Shown here: piece by piece, positions 41,943 through 56,497 of the stretch
How the letters are laid out: every line of letters starts with the position of its first letter
Position numbering within the stretch: the first letter of the stretch is position 1
Source of the DNA: Skermanella mucosa
GTDB taxonomy: Bacteria; Pseudomonadota; Alphaproteobacteria; Azospirillales; Azospirillaceae
NCBI RefSeq assembly: GCF_016765655.2
Contig: NZ_CP086106.1
Location: 528,001 to 592,000, forward strand
Length of the DNA: 64,000 bases
Reading direction: 5' to 3'
Position numbers and translations under genes: made by a program
The notes under the pieces: model-generated
What the model was told of the DNA's origin: nothing
What the model saw: the letters and a program-made list of their open reading frames with translations, nothing else
Databases searched by the model: none

Positions 41943-42899
41943 TCAGGCACGGACCGTGTCCCACAGCCGGCGCACCGCCGCCTCGACGGCGTCGACCGTC
42001 AGCCCGCCCATCAGCGACACGCCGTCGCGCATCGCCTCCGGGATCTTCGCCGCCAGGGCCTCGAACGGCTCGGGCGCCTGGGCATGGGCCGCGTGCTTGC
42101 CCCACGGGCGGTAATGGAAGGCCGGGGTCGGGCCGAACAGCCCCACGGTCGGCACGCCGGCCGCCGCCGACAGGTGCATCTGGCCGCCGTCGTTGCCGAC
42201 ATACAGCGCGCAGCGCTGCAGGCAGGCCGCCGCGACCAGCAGCGGCGTGTTGCTCATCAGGTCGATCCGGCGGTCCGGCTCGACCGCGGCCAGCACCGGC
42301 TCCGCCTGGGCGCGCTCCGCGGGGGAGCCGATCACCGCGACCCTGCCGCCGGGCAGGATGCCGTCAGGGCCGGTCAGGCGCCGCGCCAGTTCCGCGAACC
42401 GCTCCGACGGCCAGCGCTTGTGCTCGTGGGTCGAGCCCGGCCCCAGCGCCAGCACCGGCGGGCCATCGGGCACCAGCCCGGCCGCCGCAGCATGGTCGGC
42501 GGCTCCGATCCACAGCCGGGGATCGGGCGGCGGGTCCAGGTCCAGCACGCGGCCGATCTCCTCGACCCGGTGCAGCCGCATGCCCTTCGCCCGGCCGACC
42601 CGGCGAACCTCGCGCGCCGCCAGCACCCGCGACACGGCCGAGTTCCGCAGATCGACCACCAGGTCCCAGCGGGTGCCGACCGTGGCCAGCCACAGGTCCA
42701 GCCAGTGGCGGTGGTGCTTGCGCTTCTCCATCACGATGACGCGCTCGATGCAGGGCGCCTCGGCGAGCAGCGGCGCCACGATCCGCCCGCATACGACGGT
42801 GATCCTGGACTCGGGGTGGCGCTCGGTCAGGTGCGCCAGCAGGCCGCTGGACAGGATGAAGTCGCCGATGCGGCTGTTGCCGATGAACAGAATGCGCAA
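41943..42899 (-). CDS. glycosyltransferase family 9 (heptosyltransferase-like)
   Basis: A 318-aa GT9 protein. It opens MRILFIGNSRIGDFILSSGLL, the classic heptosyltransferase start, with LALGPGSTHEHKRWPSERF and YVGNDGGQMHLSAAAGVPTVGLFGPTP in the donor half. No ATG gives a conserved start; TTG 42899 places the standard beginning after a GGGGG stretch, and an upstream ATG at 42947 is the alternative. First gene of the minus-strand glycan cluster and divergent from ygfZ. Confidence 0.87.
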   Translation of the reverse strand: MRILFIGNSRIGDFILSSGLLAHLTERHPESRITVVCGRIVAPLLAEAPCIERVIVMEKRKHHRHWLDLWLATVGTRWDLVVDLRNSAVSRVLAAREVRRVGRAKGMRLHRVEEIGRVLDLDPPPDPRLWIGAADHAAAAGLVPDGPPVLALGPGSTHEHKRWPSERFAELARRLTGPDGILPGGRVAVIGSPAERAQAEPVLAAVEPDRRIDLMSNTPLLVAAACLQRCALYVGNDGGQMHLSAAAGVPTVGLFGPTPAFHYRPWGKHAAHAQAPEPFEALAAKIPEAMRDGVSLMGGLTVDAVEAAVRRLWDTVRA

Positions 42900-43021
42900 G
42901 ACATGCCCCCGAAGTCCCCGTGCCGCGCCAAGAGGCCACCTTGCCAAAGGCGCCGCACGTCAATACGTGATGATTTCGGATCGCGATAGCCCCTTCCCTC
43001 GACCGCCGGTGGAGCCGAGCC

Positions 43022-43918
43022 ATGAATCCTTCCTACGTCACCCTGGCCCCGCGCGGCATCCTGGCGATCGGCGATGCCGACCGCACCGCCTTCCTCCAGG
43101 GACTGGTGACCAACGACGTCACTCCCGTCGGCCCCGCGCGCGCCGTCTATTCCGCCCTGCTGACGCCGCAGGGCAAGTTCCTGCACGACTTCTTCATCGC
43201 CGCCCTCGGCGACAGGCTGCTGCTGGACTGCGAGGCGGAGCGGCTGGCCGACCTCCAGCGGCGGCTCAGGATGTACAAGCTGCGCTCCAAGGTCGCACTG
43301 GAGGACGAGAGCGCCCGCTTCTCGGTCACCGCCCTGTTCGGCGACGGCGCCCTGGAAGCCCTCGGCCTGCCGGCCGGGCCGGGCGCCGCGGCGGCGCTGG
43401 GCGACGGCGTCGTCTTCGCCGACCCGCGCCTGGCCGCACTCGGCGCCCGCGCCATCCTGCCGCGGGGGACCGAGGCCGAAGTGTTGGAGGCCAGGGGTTT
43501 CCGGCCGGCCGGGCCGGAGGCCTACGAGCGGCTCCGCCTGGAATCGGGCGTTCCCGACGGCAGCCGCGACATGCTCGTGGAAAAGGCGATCCTGCTGGAG
43601 AACGGCCTGGACGAGCTGAACGCGATCTCCTGGCAGAAGGGCTGCTACATGGGGCAGGAGCTGACCGCCCGGACCCGGTACCGCGGGCTGGTCCGCAAGC
43701 GCCTGATGCCGGTCGCCGTCGAAGGCCCCCTGCCGGAGCCCGGCGCCCTCGTCATGCTGGGCGACAAGGAGGCGGGGGAGATGCGGACCGGCGCCGGCGA
43801 CCGGGCCCTGGCCCTGCTCCGGCTGGAGGAGGTCGAGCGCGCCCGGGCGGAGGGGCTGCCCCTGCTGGCCGGGGAAACCCGCATCGTCCCGCACCGGCCG
43901 GACTGGGCGGCCTACTGA
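43022..43918 (+). CDS. ygfZ: YgfZ/GcvT-domain folate-binding iron-sulfur assembly protein
   Basis: A 298-aa homologue of YgfZ/IBA57, which helps mature certain iron-sulfur enzymes using tetrahydrofolate. The signature KGCYMGQELTAR (with the conserved Cys) lies about residue 205; the N-terminal GcvT-like FLQGLVTNDV and the DFFIAAL strand are clear. Single gene with ATG after GGAGCCGAGCC, reading away from the glycan cluster. Confidence 0.92.
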   Translation: MNPSYVTLAPRGILAIGDADRTAFLQGLVTNDVTPVGPARAVYSALLTPQGKFLHDFFIAALGDRLLLDCEAERLADLQRRLRMYKLRSKVALEDESARFSVTALFGDGALEALGLPAGPGAAAALGDGVVFADPRLAALGARAILPRGTEAEVLEARGFRPAGPEAYERLRLESGVPDGSRDMLVEKAILLENGLDELNAISWQKGCYMGQELTARTRYRGLVRKRLMPVAVEGPLPEPGALVMLGDKEAGEMRTGAGDRALALLRLEEVERARAEGLPLLAGETRIVPHRPDWAAY

Positions 43919-44021
43919 GGCGCCGCAACGGAATTTCGTAGCGACTGTGGAATTGTTACCCGCGGGGCATGTTGAAAGGGGTGAAGAAACGGACTGTTCA
44001 ACAGACCAGAGGAGTTCTTCC

Positions 44022-44600
44022 ATGCGTAGGGAACTGATCGGCGCCGCTTCGGCCATCGCCCTCATGACGGGCGCCGCCTTCGCGCAGGGCACTTCGACCA
44101 CCGACCCGTCCGGCACCCCCGCGGTTCCGCCCGCCGCCGTGGACGGCATGCCCGCCACCGGCGCGGTCAGCGTCGAGGAGATGATCGGCGAGGACGTCGT
44201 GGGAAGCGACGGGGAGGAGATCGGCTCCGTCGAGGACGTGATCATCGATCCCACGTCGGGCGAGCCCAGGCAGCTGGTGATCGCCAGCGGCGGCTTCCTC
44301 GGCATCGGCGAGAAGCGGATCTCGGTCGATTTCTCCCAGGTGCAGGTCCAGACCGAAGACGACGACGAACCGGAAAGCCTGACGCTCTCGAACATGACCC
44401 AGGCCGATGTCGAGGCGATGCCGGAATTCGAATACAGCGACACCATGACCACCCTGAACCGCAGCGGCAGCGGCGGCATGAGCGGCAGCACCGGCACGAC
44501 GCCGGGCGCCTCCGGCGAATCGGGCAACATGGGGACCGGCGGCATGACGGGCGGGGCCGGCGGAACCGGCGCCACGACAGGCGGCGGCAGCTCGCAATAG
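44022..44600 (+). CDS. exported PRC-barrel domain protein
   Basis: A 192-aa protein with a signal peptide (MRRELIGAASAIALMTGAAFAQG), an acidic linker, one PRC-barrel (about 60-115; MIGEDVVGSDGEEIGSVEDVIID, then LVIASGGFLGIGEKRISVDF), and a Gly/Ser/Thr/Met-rich low-complexity tail. The ATG at 44022 has AGAGGAG. Periplasmic, function unknown; such proteins are often stress-induced. Confidence 0.87.
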   Translation: MRRELIGAASAIALMTGAAFAQGTSTTDPSGTPAVPPAAVDGMPATGAVSVEEMIGEDVVGSDGEEIGSVEDVIIDPTSGEPRQLVIASGGFLGIGEKRISVDFSQVQVQTEDDDEPESLTLSNMTQADVEAMPEFEYSDTMTTLNRSGSGGMSGSTGTTPGASGESGNMGTGGMTGGAGGTGATTGGGSSQ

Positions 44601-44661
44601 ATTTCAGCGTAAGCAGAACCGGGGACGCGCGGGGGACCGACAACCTTGCGTGACCTGGGAG

Positions 44662-44688
44662 GACCCTCGGAGCGGCGCTCCGGGGGTC
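44662..44688. terminator. hairpin between convergent genes
   Basis: GACCCTCGGAGC / GCTCCGGGGGTC with a three-base loop and one wobble pair, between the PRC-barrel gene and meaB. Likely a bidirectional terminator though without a good T-run. Confidence 0.5.
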
Positions 44689-44718
44689 TCTCAGTTCCCG
44701 GGGTCTCTCAGTTCAAGG

Positions 44719-45639
44719 TCATAGCAACCGCCGGGCGACGGCGCGAAGCTCCCCGAAGGGGGCGCCGTCCGGCCCCAGGTCCAGCGGGCCGGCGCGGCGG
44801 ATGCCCTCGCGGCCGAACCGTTCGCGGACCGCCTCTGCCAGCCAGGTCCGCGCCTGGGCGTGGCGCTGGCTTTCCAGGCGGCCCGTGGAAGCCAGCCAGG
44901 CGGCATGGTCGCCCAGCGTGGAAATCAGCTCGCCGATGCCCTGGCGCTGCTGCACCGACAGGGCCAGCACCGGGACGCTCCAGCCGCCGCGCGCCTCCTC
45001 GGCGAGGCTGAGCGCGCCGCGCACGTCGGCGCGGGCCCGTTCCGCCGCGGCACCCATGTCGGCCTTGGTCACCACGACGATGTCCGGGATCTCGACGATG
45101 CCGGCCTTCATGAATTGCAGGCTGTCGCCCGAGCCGGGCTGGACGCAGAACACCACCGTGTCGGCCGTGCCGGCGATGTCGGTTTCCGACTGGCCGACGC
45201 CCACCGTCTCGATCAGCACGATGTCATAGACGGCCCGCATCAGCACCATGGCGGCGACCGTCAGCCCCGCCAGCCCGCCCAGCCGGTCGCGCGCCGCCAT
45301 GGAGCGGACGAAGCAGCCGGCATCCTCCGGGTCGGTGCCCAGGCGGGTGCGGTCGCCCAGCAGGGCGCCGCCGCTGCGCCTGGACGACGGATCCACCGCG
45401 ATGCAGCCGACCGTCTTGCCCAGCCGGCGGTATTCGGTGATCAGCGCGCCGGTCAGCGTCGATTTGCCGACGCCGGGCGGGCCGGTCAGCCCGATCACCT
45501 GGGCGACCGGGTCCCTGTAGGCGGAATCCAGCAGGTCCGCGGTGGCGGCGCCGTCGGGATCGCGCTCGATCCCGGCCAGCGCCGCCGCCAGGGCCGCCTT
45601 CTCTCCGCGCGCGAGCGCGTCGCGGAGCTTGGCCAGCAT
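44719..45639 (-). CDS. meaB: methylmalonyl-CoA mutase-associated GTPase MeaB
   Basis: A 306-aa G3E-family GTPase protecting and reactivating B12-dependent methylmalonyl-CoA mutase. Walker A is GPPGVGKST; the CIAVDPSSRRSGGALLGDRTR switch region, ETVGVGQSE and VVTKAD base-recognition motifs are all present. ATG 45639 lies five bases past the ppdK stop, so it is probably co-transcribed. The mutase itself is not in the window. Confidence 0.94.
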   Translation of the reverse strand: MLAKLRDALARGEKAALAAALAGIERDPDGAATADLLDSAYRDPVAQVIGLTGPPGVGKSTLTGALITEYRRLGKTVGCIAVDPSSRRSGGALLGDRTRLGTDPEDAGCFVRSMAARDRLGGLAGLTVAAMVLMRAVYDIVLIETVGVGQSETDIAGTADTVVFCVQPGSGDSLQFMKAGIVEIPDIVVVTKADMGAAAERARADVRGALSLAEEARGGWSVPVLALSVQQRQGIGELISTLGDHAAWLASTGRLESQRHAQARTWLAEAVRERFGREGIRRAGPLDLGPDGAPFGELRAVARRLL

Positions 45640-45644
45640 GCCGG

Positions 45645-48338
<2,694 letters not shown>

Positions 48339-48454
48339 GGTGCTCCCCGGTAACTCCTGTGATGGACTCAAATACTGGATTGACCGTGGTTAACAACTAC
48401 CCCGGCAAAATGCTCCAGGACTATTCCGCGAGTTGTTGGGCGGATCATGGCTTT

Positions 48455-48470
48455 GCATATGATCATATGC
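48455..48470. promoter_or_regulatory. 16-bp perfect palindrome upstream of ppdK
   Basis: GCATATGATCATATGC, 117 bp before the ppdK start and 14 bp past the glyS stop. AT-rich in a GC-rich context. A regulator site for ppdK is plausible; no family match is claimed. Confidence 0.5.
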
Positions 48471-48483
48471 GAACCGTCACGCC

Positions 48484-50577
48484 TCAGCCCTCTATCCTGG
48501 AGAAATCCGCGATCCGATTCAAGGTCGCGGGAATCTGGCTCAGGAGACGCAGACGGTTTACTCGGAGGGGGGGCTGGTCGGCATTGACCGTCACCTTGTC
48601 GAAGAAGGCGTCCACCGGCGCGCGGAGCGCCGCCAGCGCGCCCATGCAGCCGGCGAAGTCCTCCGTGGCGAGCAGGGGCACCGCGGCGCGCTCGGCCTCG
48701 GCCAGCGCCTGGAACAGCGCCTTCTCCTCCGGCTGCTCCAGCAGGCCCGCCTCGGGCGCGCCGCCGTGGGCGGTCCCGTCCTTCTTCTCCTCGATCCGGA
48801 CGATGTTGGTGGCCCGCCGGTAGGCGGTCAGCAGGTTGGCGCCGTCGTCCGTGCCCAGGAAGCCCTGGAGCGCCTGGACCCGCCCCAGCAGGCGGACCAG
48901 GTCGTCCTCCCCGCCGAGCGCGAACACGGCGTCCACAAGGTCGTGGCGAACGCCCCGGTCGCGCAGCACGACCTTCAGCCGGTCGGCGAAGAAGTCCAGT
49001 AGCTGCGGCCCGACCTGGGCGGCCGGCACCAGCTTCTCGGCCCGGTACAGCCCGTGGGCGATCCCGAACACGCGGCCCAGTTCCAGCCGCAGGCCGTTGT
49101 CCACGATCAGGCGGATCAGGCCGAGGGCGGCGCGGCGCAGCGCGTAGGGGTCCTTGGAGCCGGTCGGCCGCTCGTCGATCGCGAAGAACCCGACCAGGGT
49201 GTCCAGCTTGTCGGCCAGCGCCACCGCGACGCTGACCGGCGCGGTCGGGCAGCGGTCGTTGGGCCCCAGCGGCTTGTAGTGCTCGGCCACGGCGTCGGCG
49301 ACTTCGGGGGCCAGCCCCTCGCCCAGCGCGTAGTAGCGGCCCATGACGCCCTGGAGCTCCGGGAACTCCCCGACCATGCCGGACACCAGGTCGGCCTTGG
49401 CGAGCCGGGCGGCCAGCCGCGCCCGGTCGGGGTCGCAGCCCGGCACGAAGGCGGCCAGCTCGGCGGCCAGGGTCTCCAGCCGGCTGACCTTCTCCGCGAC
49501 GGTGCCGAGCCGGGCGTGGAAGATGACGGACTCGAGGGCCGGAACCCGCTCCTCCAGCCTGACCTTGCGGTCCTGCTCCCAGAAGAACTTGGCGTCGGAC
49601 AGCCGGGCGCGCAGCACGCGCTCGTTGCCGGCGATCACGGCGGCCCCGCCGTCGGACGTGACCATGTTGGCGACCACCACGAAGTGCGGCGCCAGCGCGC
49701 CGGTCGCGTCGGTCGTGGCGAAATATTTCTGGTGGGTCCGCATGGAGGTCGTCAGAACCTCCGGCGGGACGTCCATGAACTGCTGGTCGATGGCGCCGCT
49801 CAGCACGACCGGCCATTCGACCAGCCCCGTGACCTCGTCGAGCAATCCCTCGTCCGGCGCCACCACGAGGCCGTGGGCGCCCGCGACCTCCGCCGCGTCG
49901 GACGCGATCTTCGCCCGGCGCTCGTCCCTGGACAGGATCACGTGGGCGGACCGCAGGCCCTCGCGGTACCGCTCGAAGCTGCCGGCCTCGACCACGGCGT
50001 CGGGCGAGAGGAAGCGGTGCCCCCGGGTGGTGTCGACGAACGTCAACGTTCCCAGCCCGCCGCCCAGATCGAACGACCCCTCGACCGGCTTGCCGTCGAA
50101 CACCGCCAGGACATGGTGCAGCGGACGGACCCAGCGGAAGCCGCCGGTCGCCCAGCGCATGCTCTTGGGCCAGGGCAGCTCGCGGATCGTCTCGGCGATC
50201 AGGCCGGGCAGCACCTCGGCGGTGGCGCGGCCGGGCTTCTCCACCACGGCGAACCAGAACGACCCCTTACCGGTGTCGCGCTGCTCGCACTGGTCCAGGC
50301 TGGACAGGCCGGCCCCGCGCAGGAACCCGGCGACCGCCTGCTCCGGCGAGCCGACGCGCGGTCCCTTGCGCTCCTCCCGCACGTCGGCGGTGCGCCCGGC
50401 CAATCCTTCCACCACCAGCGCCAGCCGGCGCGGTGTGGAGTGGGCCTCGCTCGCGGCGGCCGTCAGGCCGGCGGCCTCCAGCTTGGCGGTGACGAGACGC
50501 TGGAGATCCTCGGCCGCGCGGGCTTGCATGCGGGCCGGAATATCCTCGGAGAACAGTTCGATCAGAAGCTGGGGCAT
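48484..50577 (-). CDS. glyS: glycine--tRNA ligase beta subunit
   Basis: A 697-aa beta chain of the heterotetrameric bacterial glycyl-tRNA synthetase, recognising tRNA-Gly. Typical start [26 protein letters not shown], the [15 protein letters not shown] and [17 protein letters not shown] blocks, and the C-terminal anticodon-binding (DALR-like) region. Complete length. It starts 16 bp after glyQ. Confidence 0.97.
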   Translation of the reverse strand: MPQLLIELFSEDIPARMQARAAEDLQRLVTAKLEAAGLTAAASEAHSTPRRLALVVEGLAGRTADVREERKGPRVGSPEQAVAGFLRGAGLSSLDQCEQRDTGKGSFWFAVVEKPGRATAEVLPGLIAETIRELPWPKSMRWATGGFRWVRPLHHVLAVFDGKPVEGSFDLGGGLGTLTFVDTTRGHRFLSPDAVVEAGSFERYREGLRSAHVILSRDERRAKIASDAAEVAGAHGLVVAPDEGLLDEVTGLVEWPVVLSGAIDQQFMDVPPEVLTTSMRTHQKYFATTDATGALAPHFVVVANMVTSDGGAAVIAGNERVLRARLSDAKFFWEQDRKVRLEERVPALESVIFHARLGTVAEKVSRLETLAAELAAFVPGCDPDRARLAARLAKADLVSGMVGEFPELQGVMGRYYALGEGLAPEVADAVAEHYKPLGPNDRCPTAPVSVAVALADKLDTLVGFFAIDERPTGSKDPYALRRAALGLIRLIVDNGLRLELGRVFGIAHGLYRAEKLVPAAQVGPQLLDFFADRLKVVLRDRGVRHDLVDAVFALGGEDDLVRLLGRVQALQGFLGTDDGANLLTAYRRATNIVRIEEKKDGTAHGGAPEAGLLEQPEEKALFQALAEAERAAVPLLATEDFAGCMGALAALRAPVDAFFDKVTVNADQPPLRVNRLRLLSQIPATLNRIADFSRIEG

Positions 50578-50593
50578 GGTTTCCGGCGGTCTG

Positions 50594-51520
50594 TCAGGAA
50601 GTCGGGCCGGCGGCGGACGGGGCCGGGGCCAGTGCCGGGGCCGATGCCGGCAATCCCGCCAACCAGGCCTCGCAGCAGCCCTTGGCGAGCGTTCGGACGC
50701 GGCCGATATAAGCGGCCCGCTCGACCACGCTGATCACGCCGCGCGCATCCAGTAGGTTGAACAGGTGGCTCGCCTTGATGCACTGGTCATAGGCGGGCAG
50801 GGCCAGCTTGGCGTCCAGGAGCATCCGGCATTCCGCCTCGGCGTCCTTGAAATGCCGGAGCAGCCGGTCGGTGTCGGCATATTCGAAGTTGAAGGTGGAA
50901 AACTCCACCTCGGACCGCTTGAAGACGTCGCCGTAGCGGACGCCGGCGCCGTTGAAGTCCAGGTCGTAGACGTTCTCGACGCCCTGCACATACATGGCGA
51001 GCCGTTCCAGGCCATAGGTCAGCTCGACCGCGACGGGATCGCACTCGATGCCGCCGACCTGCTGGAAATAGGTGAACTGGGTGACCTCCATGCCGTCGCA
51101 CCAGACCTCCCAGCCCAGTCCCCAGGCGCCCAGGGTCGGGCTTTCCCAGTCGTCCTCGACGAAGCGGATGTCGTGCAGAGCGGGGTCGATCCCCAGGGCG
51201 TAGAGGCTCTTCAGGTACAGGTCCTGCGCATCGGCCGGCGATGGCTTCAGGATCACCTGGAACTGGTAATAATGCTGCAAGCGGTTCGGATTTTCGCCGT
51301 AGCGCCCGTCCTTGGGCCGGCGCGACGGCTGGACATAGGCCGCGCGCCACGCCTGCGGCCCCAGCGCCCGCAGGGTCGTCGCCGGGTGGAACGTGCCGGC
51401 GCCGACTTCCATGTCATAGGGCTGGAGGATGACGCAGCCCTGTTCCGCCCAGAAATTCTGGAGCTTCAGGATCAGCCCCTGGAAGCTGAGGGGCCGTGTC
51501 GCCGCGCTTGCAGGCGCCAT
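50594..51520 (-). CDS. glyQ: glycine--tRNA ligase alpha subunit
   Basis: A 308-aa alpha chain carrying the class II catalytic core: [17 protein letters not shown], the [21 protein letters not shown] motif, [10 protein letters not shown] and [22 protein letters not shown] Pro/Ala tail of 15 residues ends the protein. First gene of glyQS. Confidence 0.97.
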   Translation of the reverse strand: MAPASAATRPLSFQGLILKLQNFWAEQGCVILQPYDMEVGAGTFHPATTLRALGPQAWRAAYVQPSRRPKDGRYGENPNRLQHYYQFQVILKPSPADAQDLYLKSLYALGIDPALHDIRFVEDDWESPTLGAWGLGWEVWCDGMEVTQFTYFQQVGGIECDPVAVELTYGLERLAMYVQGVENVYDLDFNGAGVRYGDVFKRSEVEFSTFNFEYADTDRLLRHFKDAEAECRMLLDAKLALPAYDQCIKASHLFNLLDARGVISVVERAAYIGRVRTLAKGCCEAWLAGLPASAPALAPAPSAAGPTS

Positions 51521-51650
51521 GTTCGCTCACACTTTATGATTATGTTGCAGTGCGTGGACGATACGCGGGCAATCTGGCGGAATCAAGTGCAGGAGGCGAT
51601 GCGTCGGAGCCGGCGACCCGGGGCGGGTGAACAGCGCAGGGCCGGATTGC

Positions 51651-51720
51651 CCACGGATCAACGCAGACGAACACAGACAGGATCGAAAAAACATCTGTGT
51701 CCATCTGCGTTCATCTGTGG
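51651..51720. repeat. inverted repeat hairpin of a widespread intergenic type
   Basis: CCACGGATCAACGCAGACGA with ACACAGAC forms one 28-base arm; the opposing arm ends ATCTGCGTTCATCTGTGG. The arms differ at about five positions, and the loop is A-rich. The CATCTGTGTCCATCTGCG type of palindrome occurs between genes in many bacteria. Downstream of the PP0621 gene it could also act as a bidirectional terminator. Confidence 0.55.
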
Positions 51721-51739
51721 ACAAGCAACAGGAACCCCC

Positions 51740-51979
51740 TCACCGGTAAGGGCAGTCCGGGCGGCCGCAGGCGCTGGCCTTGGTGGCCGACACGTAGACG
51801 CCGCAGGAGGCGCAGCGGACCATCTCCTGCGCGTCGCGGGGGCGCGGGCGGGGCAGCCCGGCCTCGCGGCGGGCCGCCATCTCGCGCTTCGCCTTGGCGA
51901 TCGCCTGGGAGCGGGTCACGAACTTGAAGCCGAACCACACGATGGCGATCAGCAGGACGAGGGTGAGGAACTTCAACAT
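51740..51979 (-). CDS. PP0621 family zinc-ribbon-like small protein
   Basis: A 79-aa protein with one N-terminal transmembrane helix (about 3-21), a basic helix, then a Cys cluster CASCGVYVSATKASACGRPDC fitting a small zinc ribbon. This matches the PP0621 family of unknown function. Anchored in the inner membrane with the Cys part probably cytoplasmic. Confidence 0.82.
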   Translation of the reverse strand: MLKFLTLVLLIAIVWFGFKFVTRSQAIAKAKREMAARREAGLPRPRPRDAQEMVRCASCGVYVSATKASACGRPDCPYR

Positions 51980-52015
51980 GCTTTCTCTTAGTGCCCTCGC
52001 CCCATGCCGGTCAAG

Positions 52016-54266
<2,251 letters not shown>

Positions 54267-54271
54267 GGGGG

Positions 54272-54350
54272 GCTCCCTTCGTCGGCATTATCCGAACAGG
54301 TTCGATGGGTATGATCTCAGCCGGCCCATCGACGGACCGGCACCCCAGCC
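54272..54350 (-). promoter_or_regulatory. TPP riboswitch (THI element)
   Basis: Minus-strand order: GGGGTGCCGG, the GGCTGAGATCATACCC helix-loop, GAACCTGTTCGGATAATGCC, CGACGAAGGGAG, exactly the conserved core of thiamine pyrophosphate riboswitches, directly upstream of thiO. An adjacent hairpin CCGGACGAGAGTCCGG lies at 54358-54373, and the terminal GGGAG is also the thiO ribosome site, consistent with translational control of the thi operon. Confidence 0.95.
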
Positions 54351-54446
54351 AGATTTTCCGGACTCTCGTCCGGGGCCGCGACTATGCGGCATGCCCCGGT
54401 ATGACCGCAAGGCTTATCGGGCAGCCGCCCAGCCCGGGGGCCGGCG

Positions 54447-55319
54447 CTACAGGCCGAAGCGGGACCACATGGCACGCTCCTCGGCGGCGCCGATCACGGC
54501 GGACACCAGGTCGTCGGCGACGCCGGCCGGCAGCAGCGGCAGCGCCGCTTCCGTCCGGACGCGGCCGCGCCACCAGCGGCGCTCGCCATGGACCAGCCGC
54601 AGGTTGACCTTTTCGCCGAAGCGGTCGCGCATGACCGAGCGCAGGTCGCCGAGCCCGTCCACCAGCCCCAGCTCCAGCGCCTTGGCGCCGGTCCAGAACT
54701 CCCCCGAGAACAGGTCGTCGTCGGTCCCCTTCAGGCGGTCGCCGCGCCGGCCGCGGACCATCGCCTTGAAGGCGTCGTGGATCTCCGCCTGGATCGCCTT
54801 CAGCCGGACGATGTCCTCGTCCCGCTCGGGCTGGAACGGGTCGAGCATGGCCTTGCGGGTACCGGAGGTGTGCACCCGCCGCTCGATCCCGTAGCGGGCG
54901 ATCAGGTCCTGGAAGCCGAAGCCCGCGGATACCACGCCGATCGAGCCGATGATCGAGCTGGGATCGGCATAGATCTCGTCGGCGGCGCAGGCCAGCCAAT
55001 AGCCACCCGACGCCGCGACGTCCTCCGCGAAGGCGAAGACCAGCACTTTCTTCTCGTCGGCCAGCTGGCGGATCCGTCCCGCGACCAGGGCGGACTGGAC
55101 CGGCGAGCCGCCGGGCGAATTGACCTGGAGCGCCACGGCCTGCTGGCCGGGAACGGAGAAGGCGCGCTGGATGGCGGGCGCCAGCGCCGCCAGGGTGATT
55201 CCCGGGCGGAGCGCCCCGCCGGCGCCGATGACGCCGGACAGCCGGAGGACGGAAACGGTGGGGGCGGGCTTGCGACCGAGGGCGGTCATGATACGGCGGA
55301 TCAGCATGCCGCTTAACAT
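54447..55319 (-). CDS. S49 family peptidase (SppA-like)
   Basis: A 290-aa protease of the signal-peptide-peptidase A family. The catalytic Ser is in EDVAASGGYWLACAADEIYAD and a Lys candidate in GTRKAMLDPF; substrate-site motifs NSPGGSPVQS and GSIGVVSAGFGF are present. The N-terminal 60 residues hold only a weak hydrophobic stretch, so it may be cytoplasmic or peripheral. It is the last gene of a cluster DUF2007, methyltransferase, S49. Confidence 0.88.
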   Translation of the reverse strand: MLSGMLIRRIMTALGRKPAPTVSVLRLSGVIGAGGALRPGITLAALAPAIQRAFSVPGQQAVALQVNSPGGSPVQSALVAGRIRQLADEKKVLVFAFAEDVAASGGYWLACAADEIYADPSSIIGSIGVVSAGFGFQDLIARYGIERRVHTSGTRKAMLDPFQPERDEDIVRLKAIQAEIHDAFKAMVRGRRGDRLKGTDDDLFSGEFWTGAKALELGLVDGLGDLRSVMRDRFGEKVNLRLVHGERRWWRGRVRTEAALPLLPAGVADDLVSAVIGAAEERAMWSRFGL

Positions 55320-55337
55320 GGGGCGGACGCCCTGATT

Positions 55338-56096
55338 TCAAAGATCCAGCGCGGCGCCGTCGCGCAGGATCGCCTCCGCCGCCCCGGTGAACCGCCCGTC
55401 GGCCTCGTGAAGCACCAGGCCGGGCATCAGGCGGGCGGGGCTGCGGGCTCCCTTGCGCGCGGTCACCAGGATGCGCCGGGCCGGCCGGCCCGCCTTGGGC
55501 CACAGCGGAACCAGGGTGATCGCGCCGAACCGGCCGTGCAGCAGGGCGATCAGGTCGTCCAGCCGGTCGGCCCGGTGGATGACGGTCAGGGTGCCGCGCG
55601 GCTTCACCCGGCGGGCGCAGAAGTCCAGCCAGGCCGCCAGGTCGGCCGCGCCCTCGCCATGTGCCAGCGCGCGGCTCCCGTCCGGCGGCGGGGTATGGGT
55701 GCCAGCCTCCTGGAACGGCGGGTTGGTCATCACCCGGTCGAAGGCCGTGGCGGCGATTCCTTCCGGCGGCGCCAGCAGGTCGCCTTCCAGGATGCGGACC
55801 CTGTCCTCCAGCCCGTTGGCGCGGATGTTCTCCGCGCCGAGCGCCGCGAGATCGGGCTGAAGCTCCAGCCCGGTTACGTCGGCCCCGGGAACGCGCGACG
55901 CCAGGCAGAGGGTCGCGGCGCCCACGCCGGCGCCGACGTCGAGCACCCGTTCCCCCGCCGAGGCGGGCGTCGCCGCCGCCAGCAGCACCGGATCGATGGC
56001 GGCGCGGTAGCCCCGGGCGGGCTGCATCAGGAGGACCCGGCCGCCCAGCAGCCGGTCGGCGGTCCGGTGGGGGACGGGGTTATCGGCCGGGGGCAT
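55338..56096 (-). CDS. tRNA1(Val)-adenine N6-methyltransferase-like (TrmN6) protein
   Basis: A 252-aa SAM methyltransferase. SAM-binding VLDVGAGVGAATLCLA (about 60), and the N6-adenine catalytic motif NPPF in VMTNPPFQEAG. This matches YfiC/TrmN6 proteins that modify A37 of tRNA-Val. Its ATG lies two bases after the DUF2007 stop. The precise RNA target is by family only. Confidence 0.85.
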   Translation of the reverse strand: MPPADNPVPHRTADRLLGGRVLLMQPARGYRAAIDPVLLAAATPASAGERVLDVGAGVGAATLCLASRVPGADVTGLELQPDLAALGAENIRANGLEDRVRILEGDLLAPPEGIAATAFDRVMTNPPFQEAGTHTPPPDGSRALAHGEGAADLAAWLDFCARRVKPRGTLTVIHRADRLDDLIALLHGRFGAITLVPLWPKAGRPARRILVTARKGARSPARLMPGLVLHEADGRFTGAAEAILRDGAALDL

Positions 56097-56098
56097 CT

Positions 56099-56314
56099 TC
56101 AGTCGGGGGCAAGGTGGCCCGTCTCCTCCAGGATCCTGCGGGCCGCGGCATAATCCTCCTCCGCGACCATCAGGCGCCGCGGGATCGCGCCGATGCTGCC
56201 TTCCAGGATGCTGGTATAGGTGTCGAGGACGACCGCCTCTATGCCGGCATCGGCCAGCAGGGCCGTCAGCCACGAGACCAGCACCGGATCTACCGTGCGC
56301 AGGAGTTCCTTCAT
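56099..56314 (-). CDS. DUF2007 domain-containing protein
   Basis: A 71-aa small PII-like/ferredoxin-fold protein of the DUF2007 family: MKELLRTVDPVLVSWLTALLADAGIEAVVLD and RLMVAEEDYAAARRIL. GGGAAGGAATC supplies the ribosome site of ATG 56314. Role unknown; described as putative signal transducing. Coupled to the methyltransferase gene. Confidence 0.85.
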   Translation of the reverse strand: MKELLRTVDPVLVSWLTALLADAGIEAVVLDTYTSILEGSIGAIPRRLMVAEEDYAAARRILEETGHLAPD

Positions 56315-56497
56315 GATTCCTTCCCCGGGACGGCCGGTCAGACGGACCGGCGAACCTGTCCTCCCCAGCGAATAGCACGCCGGAGGAGGCATGGAAACGG
56401 CATGCCGCCGCGGCCTGGCATGCGTCGATTTCGACAGCGCACTTGACCAGCGAAGTCCTGTCCTTATGCTCGCTAGCGATTCGTGCCCTGCCACGCC

